Assembly (NCBI RefSeq): GCF_033115175.1
Contig: NC_084831.1
Coordinates: 45,478,002-45,542,001, forward strand
Source of the DNA: Lepus europaeus
Lineage: Eukaryota > Chordata > Mammalia > Lagomorpha > Leporidae
Length of the DNA stretch: 64,000 nt
Direction: 5' to 3'
The notes below the pieces were generated by a model. That model saw only the letters and a list, made by a program, of their open reading frames with translations. It was not told where the DNA came from and searched no databases. Numbering within the stretch: position 1 is the first letter of the stretch; every line of letters starts with the position of its first letter. The translations under genes and the position numbers were made by a program. Below are positions 11,549 through 26,300 of the stretch, in pieces.

Positions 11549-14500
11549 ATTTCTTTTGTTCTGGAAGGGACTGTTTTTCCTATTTCTACCCTAAAATTTC
11601 AGGTCTGAAAACTGTACTATCTTTTTTTTTTTTTTTTAATTAATTTATTTGAAAGTCAGAGTTACACAGAGAGAAGGAGAGGCAGACAGAGTTCTTCCAT
11701 GCACTGGTTCACTCCTCAGTTGGCCACAACGGCCAGAGCTGCACCGATCCAAAGCCAGGAACCAGGAACTTCTTCTGGGTCTCCCACACGGGTGCAGAGG
11801 CCCAAGCACTAGGGCCATCTTCCACTCCTTTCCCAGGCCATGGCAGAGAGCTGGATCGGAAGTGGAGCAGCTGAGTCTCAAACTGGCGCCCAAATGGGAG
11901 GCAGGCACTGCTACACCACAGCACCGGCCCCTGTACTGAGTCTTGAAGGTAAAAGTTTGCTCAGTTTTACCTACTAATACCCTGGTGATAGATAAATGAA
12001 TTGTTCCAGGAGTGTGTATTTGGCCTACTAGTTCAGATGCCCATGTCCCATATTGGAGTACTTGGATTTTTGTTTTGGCTTCACTCCCAATTCCAGCTGT
12101 CTGCTAATGTGCACCCTGGGAGGCAGCAGGTAATGGCTCAAATACTTGGGTCCCTTTCACCTACATTGGAGACCTGCATTGCATTCTTGGCTTCCAACTT
12201 CTAGTTCTGATTTTAGGCATTTGGGGAGTGAACCAGCAGTTGGAAGAACTTTCTCTGTGTCTCCCTCCAAGTAAATGAAATCTTAAATAAGTAAACAAAT
12301 AGGTGTGTATTAGACAGAGAACATCCCAGGCAAAGGGTTTGAAATACAGTGATTCATTTTGGATACTGCAAATAGTTTGGTGTATCTAGAGCAAATTATG
12401 AGACCAGAAAGTATGTCAGCAGCCAAGTAATGGAAGACCTTTTATGCCATGCTGAAGAGTTTGAACTTCTATAGTTACCCATTTTGAGATGATCTGATAT
12501 GGAACCCCTAACCTGAGTCCAACCATGTGGAAATACTAGAGTCTCCAATACAGGGACCAACATTGTGGCACAGCAGATTAAGCTGCTGCCTGCAACACCA
12601 GCATCCCCTATGAGTACCAGTTCAAACCCCACTGCTCCATTTCCGATACAGCTCCCTGCTAATATGCCTGCGAAAGCAGTAGATGATGACCAAATGCTTG
12701 GGCCCCTGCTTCCCATGTGGCAGACTCTGATGGAGTTCTAGGCCCTTGACTCTGGCCTGTACCAACCCAGGCTGTTGGGATCATCTTGGGGAGTGAGCAG
12801 TGGATGGAGGATATCTCTCTCTGTCTTCCTCTGCAACTCTGCCTTTCAAATAAATAAATCTTTTGTTTTTAAGGTATCCAGTAAAGAGCTGAGCTTGACT
12901 GAAAGTAAGAAGGGGAAATCCCCAGCTTCGAGGAAGAGAGAGTAAATCTCATTCTAGAGCTAAAAGTGGGAGCTAAAGCTGAACAGTTCAAGGAATGTTA
13001 AAACCATATATAATGCTTAGAAGCTGGGTTTATTTTTTATTTTTATTTTATTTGAGAGGCAGAGAAATGGACAAACTGAGAGAGCTAACATCTGCTAGTT
13101 CACTTCCAAAAGCCTGCAATGGCTAAGGCTGGGTGAGGCTGAAACCAGGTGCCTGGAACACAATCCACGTCTCCTTTGTGAGTGGCAGGAACCCAACCAC
13201 TTGAGCCATGACCTGCTGCTTTCCAAGGTGTGTATTAGCAAGAAGCTGGGGTCGGAAGAAGAGCCAGAACTGGAACTCAGGTACTCTGATATGGGATGCA
13301 TCCATTTTAGTTGGCATCTTAACTGCTAGATCAAATGCCCATTTCAGGAGGGTTTTAAAAAAAAATATATATTTATTTGAAAGGAGAGTGACAGAGGAAG
13401 AAATGGAGAGAGAGATTGATCTTCTGTCTGCTGGTTCACTCTTCAGATGTCAACAACAGCTAGGGCTGGGCCAAGCTGAAGCCAAGAGCTAAGAACTCCA
13501 TCTGGATCTCCCATGTGGGTGGCATGGACCCAGAAATACTTGGGCCATCATCTGCTACTTCCCAAGGTTTGTATTAACAGGAAGCTGGATTAGAAGCAGA
13601 GGTGGGACTTGATCTTAGGCACTCTAATATGGAATATGGGTGTCCCAAGCATTCGTTAAACCCACTGTGTCACAATGCCTACCCTGGGACTGGGGTTTTA
13701 AGACCAGTATGGAGATATGAGATAGAACTTGAAGCTAATGTGATGTGGGAATTGGAAGTGACCTCACATATGAAGCTAGGAGCCAGAATAGGACTATGAT
13801 GTTTGTGGAAAATGAGCTAAGCAACTCTGTCTACTGGCCCCAGGAAGCAGTATGAAGATTATAATCTCAAGATTTTGGATGGAAAATTAATTTATAATAA
13901 AGTAGAACCATAGACTTCTTACCATATGTAGCTTAAATTCACACTATCTGTAAAGCTAAAAAAATTAACATAAAAACTGAACTAGAACCAAGAAAATTCA
14001 AAGACTTTGGCAGAGGCAAATGGGAGATTTCCCTGATAAGATTCTTCATATTGTAGAGTACACAGAACTCTCACGGGAAATATTCCCCTCTAAAGATGAA
14101 TTCATGGTCAAAAATTATAAACTCTGTAAGAAAATATCTGAAGGGAAAATTTGCAAATGTTAGTAATAGAATTTCTACTCCAGCAAATGGAAATAATGAG
14201 AACAACCTGAAGAAATTTTAAGCCAAATACATTTAAAATGTTCCCTGAGATAAAGAGAGGAATAGAAATCATAAAATAAGAACAGCACACTATGAAAAGA
14301 AAACAATTTGGAGGAAAAAAATAAAATCATTTCTGTTGAAGCTGAAATGCATTAAATAGGTTAAAGGTACACAAGCCATAGCTGAGGAGAAAACTTGGCG
14401 GGGGTGGGGGAGAGGGCTGGCACCATGGTTGAGTAAGTTAAGTCGCCACCTGCAACACCAGCATACCATATGAATGTCAGTTAGTGCACTTGGGAAGTCG

Positions 14501-17500
14501 GTGGAACATGACCCAACTAATTGGGCTCCTGCCAGCCACATGAGAGACCCAGTTGGAGTTCCAGGCTCTTGGCTTTGACCTGGCCAAGTCCTAGCCGTTG
14601 CAACCATTTGGAGAGTGAACCAGTAAATGGAAGATCTCTGTCTCCTCCTCTCTCTGTCACCTTGGCTTTCAAATAAACCTTAAAGAGAGAGAGAGAGAAC
14701 TAGTGAATTGAAAGCTAGATCCAAAAAAATTGCTTAGACGGTATCACAGAGAGGTGAAGATACAGAAATATTAAAGAAAACATATAATAGGGATTTTAAA
14801 ATTAGTAACCATAATATATACAAATGGACTAAATATGCCTAAGATTCTCAGATAGAGTCAGAAGCAAAATAAAGCAATATATGCTAAAGCAAAATACCCA
14901 GAAAGTTTAAAAGGATGGAAGACAATGTACAAAGGGAACTGTCATTGGTAGAACCTCATTGAAGCCATATTTACAACAGGAAAAATAATGGCAGAAGGAA
15001 ACCCCCAAATACCCATGGGGAAATATATTTTGAAATTCTGAGACATTTGTATATAAAAATAATGGAATACTGTCCAGTACTATTAAAATGGATCACAGGA
15101 ATAGGGGAGGGGGCACACTGTGGCCTAGTGGGTAAAACTGCTGCCCGCGACACCAGCAACCTATATGGGTGCCAGTTTGAGTTCCGGCTGCTCTGCTTCA
15201 GATCCAGCTTCCTGCTAATGGTCTGCGAAAAGCGGTAGAAGATGGCCCAAGTGCTTGGGCCCTGCTATCCACATGGAGACTTGGATGAAGCACCTGGCTC
15301 CTGGCTTTGGCCATCTGAGGATCATTGTGGCCATCTGAGGAATGAATCAGTATCTCTCTGTCTCTTTCTCTTTCTAAACCTGATTTTCAATAAATAAATA
15401 TTAAAAATACATCATTGGGGCCAGCACTGTGGCATGTGGATAAAGCCGACACCTGCAGTGCCGGCATCCCATATGGGTGCCAGTTCAAGTCCTGGCTACT
15501 CCACTTCCAATCCAGCTCTCTGCTATGGCCTGGGAAAGCAGTAAAAGATGGCCCAAGTCTTTGGGCCCCTGCACCCACATGGGAGACCCGGAGGAAGCTC
15601 CTGGTTCCTGGCTTTGGATCAGTGTAGTTCCATCTGGTGTGGCCAATTGGGGAGTGAACCAACAGATAGAAGACTTTCTCTTTCTCTCTCTCTCTCTCTG
15701 TCTGTCCTTCTCTCTCTCTGTAACTCTTTCAAATTAATAAATAATCTTAAAAAAAATTGAATGTCAAAAGCATGATATTTACACCTTCCTATTAAAAACA
15801 TCCCCTTGGCTTTTCTTTTTCATACCATTTAACACTAATAATACTATTATATATTATAATGAATAATAAAAAAGGACTTTGAATTTTGACTGTGCCCTAA
15901 AGGCAAGAACAAAGCAATAGATATTAAACAATATTCCTAAATGACATTTTTTTTTTTTTGACAGAGTGGACAGTGACAGAGAGAGACAGAAAGGTCTTCC
16001 TTTACCGTTGGTTCACCCTCCAATGGGCGCCACGGCCGGCGCGCTGCGGCTGGCGCGCTGCGGCCGGCGCACCAAGCTGATCCGAAGGCAGAAGCCAGGT
16101 GCTTCTCCTGGTCTCCCATGGGGTGCAGGGCCCAAGCACTTGGGCCATCCTCCACTGCACTCCCGGGCCACAGCAGGGAGCTGGCCTGGAAGAGAGGCAA
16201 CCGGAACAGAATCCAGTGCCCCAACCAGGACTAGAACCTGGTGTGCTGGTGCCGCAAGGCGGAGGATTAGCCTATTGAGCCACGGTGCTGGCCCCTAAAT
16301 GACATTTTTTGTCCTAAAAATTTATTTAGGGGCTGGCATCACCGCACAATGGGTAGAGCTGCTGCCTTGATACTGGCATCTCTCATGGGTACCGGTTCAT
16401 GTCCCGGCTGTTCCACTTCTGATCCAGCGCCCTGTTAATGTGCCTGGGAAAGCAGCAGAAGATGGCCCAACTATTTGGGCCCCTGCACCCAAGTGGGAGA
16501 CCCAGAAGAAGCTCCTGTCTCTGTCTCTTCCTCTCTCTAAACTCTCAAGTAAATAAATAAATATTATGTTTATGTAATATATTTATATATTATAACTTTA
16601 TTTGGGAGGCAGAGTTTACAGAGAGAGGGAGAGAAAGAGAGACCTTGCATCTACTGGTTCACTCTCCAAACAGCTGCAACAGCTGAGGCTGGGCCAATCT
16701 GAAGCCAGGAGCCAGGAGCTTCTTCCAGGTCTCCCACGTGGCTGCAGGGGCCCAAGCACCACGCCATTAGCAGAGAGCTGGATCGGAAGTGGAGCATCTG
16801 GGAGTTGAACCAGAGCCTATATGGGATGTTAGCACCTCAGGCAGTCTTAACTTGCTGTGCCACAGTGTTGGCCCCCTAAGTGAGATTCTTGATCATTTAA
16901 TTATGCAGAACTTGCAACAGCAGTACAATTTCAGAGTCCTGATCCCATCGCTTTATAGAAGATTGAAATTAAAGGAACAGGAGAAAGAATTCCTTTGAAT
17001 TAAGTGAGAGTGCTGATATTTTCATTTGGAGAACTTGACTTCAGTTCCTGGAGTTGGTGAACACATTACACCTGTGCCTGGGAAGGTTTAGACAGAGTGA
17101 CTGTTTCCAAAGGGAGAAGTGGCTACATGGAGAAGGCTGTTACTCTCCCAGAATTTTTAAGGACATAGACGTGGGCAATGGTGGGAGAAAATGGTGGCCT
17201 GGGCTTGAATTAAAGTGGCTGGGTTAACAAGGATCCTTATAGAGAGAATCTGTATGAAGTTGGTTCTCAAAAACTGGGACCTCAGGGCAGACTTGCAAGC
17301 AGCTGGCTGGAAGAGGCATTGCCCACATGATTCCGAGAAGGGAGCTTTCCAAGGCACGACCCTTTAAGAGAGGGAAAAAGGTTTACGTCTGCCAAGTCCC
17401 TAGAGGGCTAAAGCCTGATTTCCTGTCCTCCTTTTCTAAGGCTTGAACCTAGAAGGGCCAGAAACCAAAGCAAATAAGCAGACTGGGGAGGAAGAGAAAC

Positions 17501-20500
17501 AAAGATGGAGAAATAGAGGAATCACACACCCCCTTTCCAGCAGTTTCTAGGCTGGAAGTAGACCCTAGTTAAAGGAAGGAGACAACACTTTTTGGTTGAT
17601 TTCTGTCAGACTACCATATAGAAAGCTACACAAGAGCTAGCGCTAAGACACCACTTAGGTTGCCCACATCCCATATCAGAGTGTCTGGGTTTGAGTCCCA
17701 CCTCTGCTTCCAGCTGATGTGTACCTGGGAGGCAGCAATTGATGGCCCAAGTACTTGGATCCCTGTCACCCAAGTGGGAGACTTGGATGCAGTTCTCGGA
17801 TCCTGGCTTTGACTTGATCTAGCCCTGGCTGTTTTGGGCTTTTGAGGAATGAACCAGTGGATAGATTTCTGTCTTTTCTCTGTCTTTCCTTCAAATAAAA
17901 AAAGTAATTAAAAGAATTTTTAAAAGTACATGAATCCTAGTTGTACATCCTGTGGGATTTTTCATAATGTGAAGACACTAGTTCTAGATCAAGAAACTTT
18001 ACAAGAGTCTTATAAATTCTTCCAGTCTTTTAACTGAGCCCGCCTCCTCAAGGTAGTGATCCAAGATGAGTATCTCTTTAATGAGTATGAAATCACCTTC
18101 AGTGTTTTGTTTCCTAGTTTACTTTCACTCTTAGGTGAGATAATTTCAAAATTACTGAAGAATTGTAACAGTACAAAGAACTTTCCCATCCTCACCAGAT
18201 TCTTTAATTGTCAATATTTTACACTAACTGGAAAGATGTATACCAACTGTGAGATGGTAGTTTGTTCCAGGAAGAGAAGGAAGGGAGTGAATTTGGTGAA
18301 GGATGTAAAGGAACTCAAACGTTACAACATTTGATTATATAGGATGGCAGCATCTTAAACTTTCTTTTATTATAAATGGGTTACTCTATACCTTTCCACA
18401 CATTTGAACTTTTGAAAGATTCTTTCTACTAGGGAAAGTTTGAGTTTTATCCTACAGGGGGTGGGGGACTGTTGAAGAGTGCTTCTTATTGTTGAAATAA
18501 ACACGTCTGATTTTTCTGCTCTCTGTCCTTGCCTATGAATGAAGACACTCTTCAGTGAGCTATAGCGTTGATTCACCTCAGCCTCGTTACTCTTTTCTCA
18601 TATTTATTGCCTCTCACTGCTAAGTGCCCAGTAGTGTCCGACATGGTAAGATTAAAACTTGCACTTTTCCTGATAGATGCAACTCTCTTCCTGATTTGCA
18701 GTAAGCAGGACCTGCTTTTAAGCAATTATGCATCATTTGGGGCCATCACACACTGTGCTTCAGTCCAGGTCAAAATCAATAATTCATATGTCAATAGGAG
18801 CCCCATTAGCTCAGGTGAAGGCAGATGTCTTTCTAATGAAAATGTTCCATTTTCCAAATGACTTTTCTTTTTCCCAGAGAGTTGTGGTTGTAGAAGACAT
18901 AAAAAGATGGAAAACTATGTTGGAGCTTCCTAATCAAACCAAAGAGAATCTAGTTGAAGCCTTACAAGAATTAAAGAAGAAAATACCCTCCAGGGAAGTG
19001 TTAAAATCAACAAGGATAGGTATGTTCCTTCTGAATTTTATGAAAAGTAGTAAATTTTGGTTTTTTTCTTCCCTTCCTCCAGTATTACATTATCTGCCAT
19101 ATCAGTGCTTTTCAAACTATCTCTGGTAAAGGACCATTGTTTTAAAAATTCTCCATTTGTTGGCAGTCAATACTTTCATAGTATATAATAAAAATTATCT
19201 GAAAAATGAAATTGAAGTATACAAAATATAAGCTCCCAATTTTTTATTAGATTTAGTAGTTATAAAATTACTGTCAAACTGCAAAAAAAGCTCCTCAATG
19301 CTTGCATTCAGTTTCTGTAGTGATCTTATGGACTAATAATAATATAGGAATAACATCTTGAGTGTGCGTGGTGCTGAGTGTGCAGAAGTGATTAAGATAT
19401 GTTTCATGACCTCAAGGAACTTAGGGTTTGGAAGGTAAGCCTAATGTGTAGACAGATGGGGGCAGTGCAGTATTGCAGGTTATAAAGGGAAACATTAATG
19501 TTCTGGGTGCCATTCTGATTTATACAAGGTATATGCTAGCACAAAGGACAGCAGTCATGTCTTTGGAATTCAGAAAAGGCCTCATAGAGGAGGGGACATT
19601 TCACTTAAATCTGGAAAGAGATTTGGATTTATATCTTGAGTAGAAATAACTTAGAAAACTTAGTTTATAGAACCAAATAATAGCAGTGTTTGCTACTGCA
19701 TCATTTACTGAGGCTTTGGAGATATTTAAGAGGTGAGACACTACACTGAATTGCCATTTTAGTACAGTACTCAACTGTGGATAATATGCAAGGAAGAGCC
19801 AACATGTGTTCCTCAAGCTGCTCCCAGTTCCCCAGGGAGTCCAGGGAAGTCATTCACAGCTGCTGTTCTTGCCCTCACTGATGCAGCCATTGCCTTGTCT
19901 GCCTCCCCTTGACCTCTTGTTCATGAGAAATAGGAGAGAGAGCAGCTTCACACTGGCCCTAACAGCTGGGAAGAGTTGTGTGGAATCCCCAGAGGGCCCC
20001 CCAAGAGTTTTAGAGCTGTACCCCTGTAATATAAACCAGAATCTGAGAAAATGAGATGCTTAAAGAACATAAAACCCTATCACTGTAGCCAAGGAGATTG
20101 TTCCATCTGCTGCTGGATTTTCTGTCTTTATAGGTTGTGGTCACTAGAGGGCAATAATATCATTCATATGAGCAGATAAGGAATTTCCACCAGTAGAGGG
20201 TACTAATGATTAATAGTTTATAAGTGTGCATGTATGTGTATATATATTCATATTTAGGCTCATACCACAACTACCATATGGGATCAGATCTTAAATATCA
20301 ACATAATAGGTTGGACTGTCCTACAAATGTAAAATAGATGATAAATCTTAAAAAAATCATTTCTAATTGGCCTTTGGGTATAATTGTGAATAAGCTTACA
20401 AGAATGATTGCATCTGATATTAAGAGATTTCAATTCAAGGGTCATAATGAAGTCACATATAAGGACTTGACTTAGGAGAAGCTAGAAACCATCTAATTTT

Positions 20501-20924
20501 TGAGTTTTGACCCCACCCCAAGCCTTCCCTAAACCTGAGGTTGTGTGGTATATAGGAGTTTCTTGATTCCTTTATAGTAGTTATGTCAGTTGCTATGCTA
20601 AAGATAGCATTTGGGCTGCTGGCGCCGCGGCTCAATAGGCTAATCCTCCGCCTGCGGCGCCAGCACACTGGGTTCTAGTCCCGGTTGGGGCACCGGATTC
20701 TGTCCCGGTTGGGGCACTGGATTCTGTCCCGGTTGCCCCTCTTCCAGGCCAGCTCTCTGCTGTGGCCCAGGAGTGCAGTGGAGGATGGCCCAAGTGCTTG
20801 GGCCCTGCACCCAATGGGAGACCAGGAGAAGCACCTGGCTCCTGCCTTCAGATCAGTGTGGTGCGCCTGCCGCAGTGCGCCGGCCACAGCGGCCATTGGA
20901 GGGTGAACCAATGATAAAGGAAGA

Positions 20925-20957
<33 letters not shown>

Positions 20958-23332
20958 TTTTTTTTTTTTTTGACAGGCAGAGTGGATAGTGAGAGAGAGA
21001 GAGACAGAGAGAAAGGTCTTCCTTTTTACCGTTGGTTTACCCTCCAATGGCCGCTGCGGCCAGCTCATCACGCTGATCCGAAGCCAGGAGCCAGGCGCTT
21101 CTCCCGGTCTCCCATAGGGGTGCAGGGCCCAAGCACTTGGGCCATCTTCCACTGCCTTCCCGGGCCATAGCAGAGAGCTGGCCTGGAAGAGGGGCAACCG
21201 GGATAGAATCCGGCGCCCCAACTGGGACTAGAACCCGGTATGCCGGCGCCGCAAGGCGGAGGATTAGCCTGTTAAGCCACGGCGCCGGCCCTCTCTGTCT
21301 CACTGTCCACCCTGACTGTAAAAAAAAAAAAAAAAAAGATACCATTTGGGCCACTACCTTAGAGTGTTTACATTTTTCAACCTTTAGCCTTCCTGTCTGT
21401 CCCTATCCTTTTAGTTGTAAGGGACAAATATTTACTGAGTCCTTCTTTGTGCTGGGAACTGTGCTGGCATAATAATGAAGGAAATACGTATTGGCTCTGC
21501 CTTTTTGGAGCCTGAAGTCTCATGGAAAGACAGATAGTTTAACAAGTGTGATGATGAGAGGAAGTTAGCCAAGTAAGTGTATATGTTGGGAGAAGGGGAG
21601 AGGTGTTGAAGAATGTGTCAGGTAGGGGGTACAACATGTGAGCTGTATAGAAGGTGGGGGTGGGAGAGCACATGCACATTCCAGAAACTAAAAGAAGTTT
21701 GGTGTGTTTGAAATGTGACGTGCTGGAGAGAGTGTGGCAAGAAGTGAGACTGGAGAGACAGTTTGAACCACATGGAGAAGGCTCTTGGTAAGTCATTCAA
21801 AACTGTTTGATCTTGGCATGTATATTACTTATCCATTGCTGTGTAAAATTAACTGATTAAAATATTATTTCACACAGTCTTTTTGAGGGTCAGCAATCTG
21901 GGAACAGCTTATTTGGGTGGTTCCAGCTCAGGGTCTCCCGAAAGGATACAGCTGAGCTGTTGGCTGGGGCTGCAGTCTTCTGAAGGCTTGACCAGGGCGT
22001 GAGTATATGCTTCAGAATGGCTCACTTGCACGATTGCTGGCTGCAGGCCTCAGTTCCTCATCGCATAGACTTCTCCTTAGGGCTGCTTAGGACATGGCAG
22101 GTGGCTTTCCCTAGAGCATGTGATCTAGGAGAGAACAACCGAGATAGAAGCCACAATGTCTTTTATAACCTAATCTCAGAAGTGACGCACAATTCTTGTC
22201 ATTCTCTGTGGATCAGAGACCAATCCTAGCATGATTTGGAAGGCAACTACAAAAAGGTATGACTACCAGGAAGTCAGAATCTAAGGGCTGCCCTGTATCC
22301 TGGCTACCACAGCATGTACTTTTTGTTTATCCTAGATCTGTTACACTTCCTGGACTTGCAGATTCAGTCCATGTTCATTTGTTAAAAACTTAGAGCCATT
22401 ATTTATTTACTTTTAATTCAGAGACAGAGCTCCCATCCACTGGTTAACTCCCTAAATGCCTATAACAGGTGGGACTGGCTTGGGCTGAAACTGGGAGCTG
22501 GGAACTCAGTCCACATCTCCTCCAAGGGTAGCCAGGAACCCAAAGACTTGGGCCATTACCTGCTGCCTCTTATGGTACACATTGGCAGGCAGCTAGAATC
22601 AAGAGCTGGAGCTGGGGCTTTAATCCCAGGACAAAGTAGGACACAGAGATTATAACTGCTAGGCTGGACCTAGCAGCCTAGCACAATTTATCTGTAGAAG
22701 TGCCTCTCAGAGCAGGTGTTGTGGTGTAGTGGATAAAGCCACTGCCTGCAGTGCCGGCATCTCATATGGGCACTGATTTGTGTCTCTGCTGCTCCACTTC
22801 TGGTCCAGCTCCCTGCTGATGGCCTGGGAAAAGCAGTGGAAAATGGCTCAAGTGCTTGGGCTCCTAATACCCATGTAGGAGAGCTAGAAGAGGTCTCAAC
22901 TCTTGGCTTCAACCTAGCCTAGCCCCAGCTGTTGTAGCCATCTGGGGAGTGAACCAGCAGATCTCCCTCTCCCTCTCTATCTCCTTCTCCCTCTCCCCCT
23001 CCCCCCCCCTTCCCTGCCTCCCTCTCTGTAACTCTCTCAAATCAATAAATAAATCTTTCTTAAAAAATGCCTCTCTTGGACATCTGGTTTAGAGGTTAAG
23101 ACAGATTAGGATATCCGTGTCGCATATTGGAATACTTGGGTTTGAGTCTCAAATTCTGATTCCAAATTCCTACAAATCATGGCTCAAGTAGTTGGGTTTC
23201 TGCCATCCATCTGGGGGACCTGGGTTGGGTTCCTTGCTTCTAGCTTCAGCGCAGCCCAGTTCAGTTACTGTAGGCATTTGGGGCAGTGAACTACTAGATG
23301 GAAGCTTGTTCTGTCTGACTCTCTGTACTTCT

Positions 23333-23373
<41 letters not shown>

Positions 23374-26300
23374 CTCATTCTCTCTATTACCTCTTTCTGA
23401 GATTCTACAGTTACAAGTGTTAAGCCTTATATTTTCCATATCACTCAGCTTGTGTCAATTTTATGTTTTTGTCTCTTAGAAATCTGTGTAATTTTTTAGA
23501 TATATTTAATCCAAGTTACTAATTCTCTGTTCAGCTGACTCTAATCTGTTATTTAACTCATTCACTCAGTTCATCATTTCACAAATTCTGTTTTCATTTA
23601 TTTTAAAGATTTATTTATTTATTTGAAAGAGTTAGACAGAGAGGACAGACAGAGAGAGAGAGGTCTTCCATGCGATGGTTCACTCCCCAATTGGCTGCAA
23701 CAGCTGGAGCTGTGCCAATCTGAAGCCAGGAGCCTCTTCCGGGTCTCCCACTGGGTTCAGGGGCCCAAGGACTTGGGCCATCTTCTACTGCTTTCCTAGG
23801 CCATAGCAGAGAGCTGGATTGGAAGTGGAGCAGCCAGGTCTCAAACCAGCGCCCAAATGGGTTGCCGGCATTTCAGGCCAGGGCGTTAACCCACTGCACC
23901 ACAGTGCAGGCCCCTCTTTTCATTTTTACCATTTTCCTTTTCCCCTGTGTGCTATACATGTTATTTGCAGTCTTGTTATTGTACTTTTTATTTCTTTAAA
24001 TCTTTAACGTATAGCTCTTTTATATTCTTAATTTCAATAATATTTATAGTGTTTGAGGATTTAAATCTCTTATGTATTATTTCTGCTGACTCACATGGTG
24101 CATGCCTTCCCATATGATTGTTGATTTTTTATTGTGAGTTCATTGTTTTATTTCAGGCTGCAGGAATCCTATGGGACTAAGTTGGAAGAAACATCCCACT
24201 AAAAGGGATTAGCTTCTTCTGTTTCTGCATAAAACAGGGCCCACCGCTGACCTAGAGTACTTTAGCTCACCTTTCAAGGATCCCACCTCAGTGTGGGAGT
24301 CCCAAGATTAGCTTTCCTACCTTACCACGGGCCCAAAGCTAAGTATTTCAGCAGTGTTGCTAGTTTTTTTTTTTTTTTTTAAGATTTATTTATTTATTTA
24401 TTTATCTATCTATATATCTGTCTGAAAGGCAGAGAGAGAGGATCCACCTGCTAGTTTACTCTCCAAATGCCTTCAACAGCCAGGGCTGGCCTGGCTGGGC
24501 TGAAGCCAGGAACCAAGAGCTCCATTTGAGTTTCTCACATGGGTGGCAGGGGCCTAACTAGTTGGGTCATCTTGCTGTGCCTTCCCAGGTATATTAGCAG
24601 AAAGTTAGATTGGAAGCAGAGTAGCCAGGACTTGAACCTACACTATATTATGGGATGCCAACGTTGCAAGCAGCAGTGTGCACCACAGTGACTGGTCCCT
24701 GCTTTGCTAGTAGCCCTTGGTTTACTGTACTCTTCCCTGGTCCTATCCTTCTAGCCTTTGCTAACTTTTTTTTTTTTTTTTTTTTTAATTAATTTAAAAG
24801 ACAGAGTTACAGAGAGGCAGAGGCAGAGAGAGAGAGGTCTTCCATCTGCTAGTTCACTCTCCAGTGGCCGCAATGGCCAGAGCTACACTCAACCTGAAGC
24901 CAGGAACCAGAAGCTTCTTCCAGGTCTCCCATGCGGGTGCAGGGGCCCAAGGACTTGGGCCATCTTCTACTGCTTTCCCAGCTACTAAAACATCCAAATG
25001 AGAAATGAGCATGCCCTAGATGGAATAATAGACATGAAGTTGGAGAAATGTAGTTGGAATCAAGAGAAATACCTGTAGTAACATCCAGGAGACCCAGAGA
25101 GTGAATGTTGGGGATGAAGATGAAGGAGTGAAGGCTGAGCACAGATTTCTGAAGTGGGTAAGTAGGTGGGTAGCAGTACCACTTACTAAGATAGGGAGCA
25201 GCAGGTTTGGCAGTAGGGAGGAATATGAGTTCAGTTTTAGACTTACTGTGTTTGACTTACTGTGGAACATCCCAGAGGAAATGGCCAGCAAGATGTTGAA
25301 TATATAAGGCTGAAGCAAAGGACAGACTAACTGTATACTTGGGAGTCATTATCAACATATAACTTGGAATTGAGGTGAAGGAAATGGATAAGCTTTTCCA
25401 GGTAGAGTTTATAAGAAAAGTGAAGAAGCAAGTCCAAATTCTGAAGCACACCAGTGTTTGAGTGACAGGTCTCAAGTCAGAGTTGGTGACTGTGAGGGTG
25501 TTACCAGGGAAATGGAAGAGAATGCAATCATGGACTGCAAAGGGATAAATGTGAGGACAACAGTGTCCATTGTTGTCAAATGCCAAGTAAGCAAAGTCTA
25601 AAAACTATACATTAGATTTTATAAAATAAAGGTGTTATCTTGGTTAGAAGAGTTTCAAAGGCAAGGTTATGGGCAGAACCTCGAGGAACAAGGAGGAAAT
25701 GTGGAATGAAATTATGAAAACAGATAACTCTTTCCAGAGGTTTGGTGTTGAAAGAAAAGGAAAAGGTGACAATATAAGAAAAGAAAGTAAAATTGAAGAA
25801 AATTCTGGTTTTTAAGACAGGAGAGACTCTTAATATTTTGAATAGTAGTGGGAAGAATCTGGTAGAGTAAGAGAAGTTAATGTAGGAGAAAGATAAAAGG
25901 ATGGAACCCTAAATTGTTGAGATTGCTGAGTAAGATGAGGAGTAGCAAACACCTTGGATCATCTGATATGTGTGTTTTATCTAGGGTCATTTTTTCATTC
26001 AGCACATACTGAGGGCTTTCCATGTATGATGCCTTATGCTAGGTGCTAGGGAATACTGCATGTTCCATATTTATAAGGCACTCATACTCTCTCTGAAGAA
26101 ATAGGCATATAGTTTATCATTATGAATAACATGAAAATGCTGAAAGCGAGGGATGTACAAAGATTTGTGGGAATATAGGGGGGATAATGACTACTGCTTG
26201 GGTAAATTAAGAGGGGCTTTCTTAGGGGAGACAGAATTTTGCTGGGTCAGAGTGGCCTAGCAAATGGCAAGCTCAATGCCAGTAGAGATAAGAATAAGGG

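Larger units (their letters stand above)
1693..18877 (+). other. TCEANC2: TCEANC2 intron 2 (17.2 kb)
   Basis: The donor is GTGAGC at 1693. The acceptor is a pyrimidine run ending TTTCCCAG at 18877. The intron is filled with C-repeat SINEs on both strands, plus L2, MIR and old L1 pieces. No additional conserved exon was recognised. Confidence 0.93.
20617..21336 (+). mobile_element. CSINE3-type SINE, split by an inverted CSINE3
   Basis: The plus-strand element begins CTGGCGCCGCGGCTCAATAG and breaks in its CT block at about 20956. It resumes at 21291 as CTCTCTGTCTCACTGTCCAC and ends in an A run. Direct repeat AAGATAGCATTTGGGC (20601-20616) and AAGATACCATTTGGGC (21337-21352). It contains a 24-bp tandem duplication at 20681-20728. 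Confidence 0.92.
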
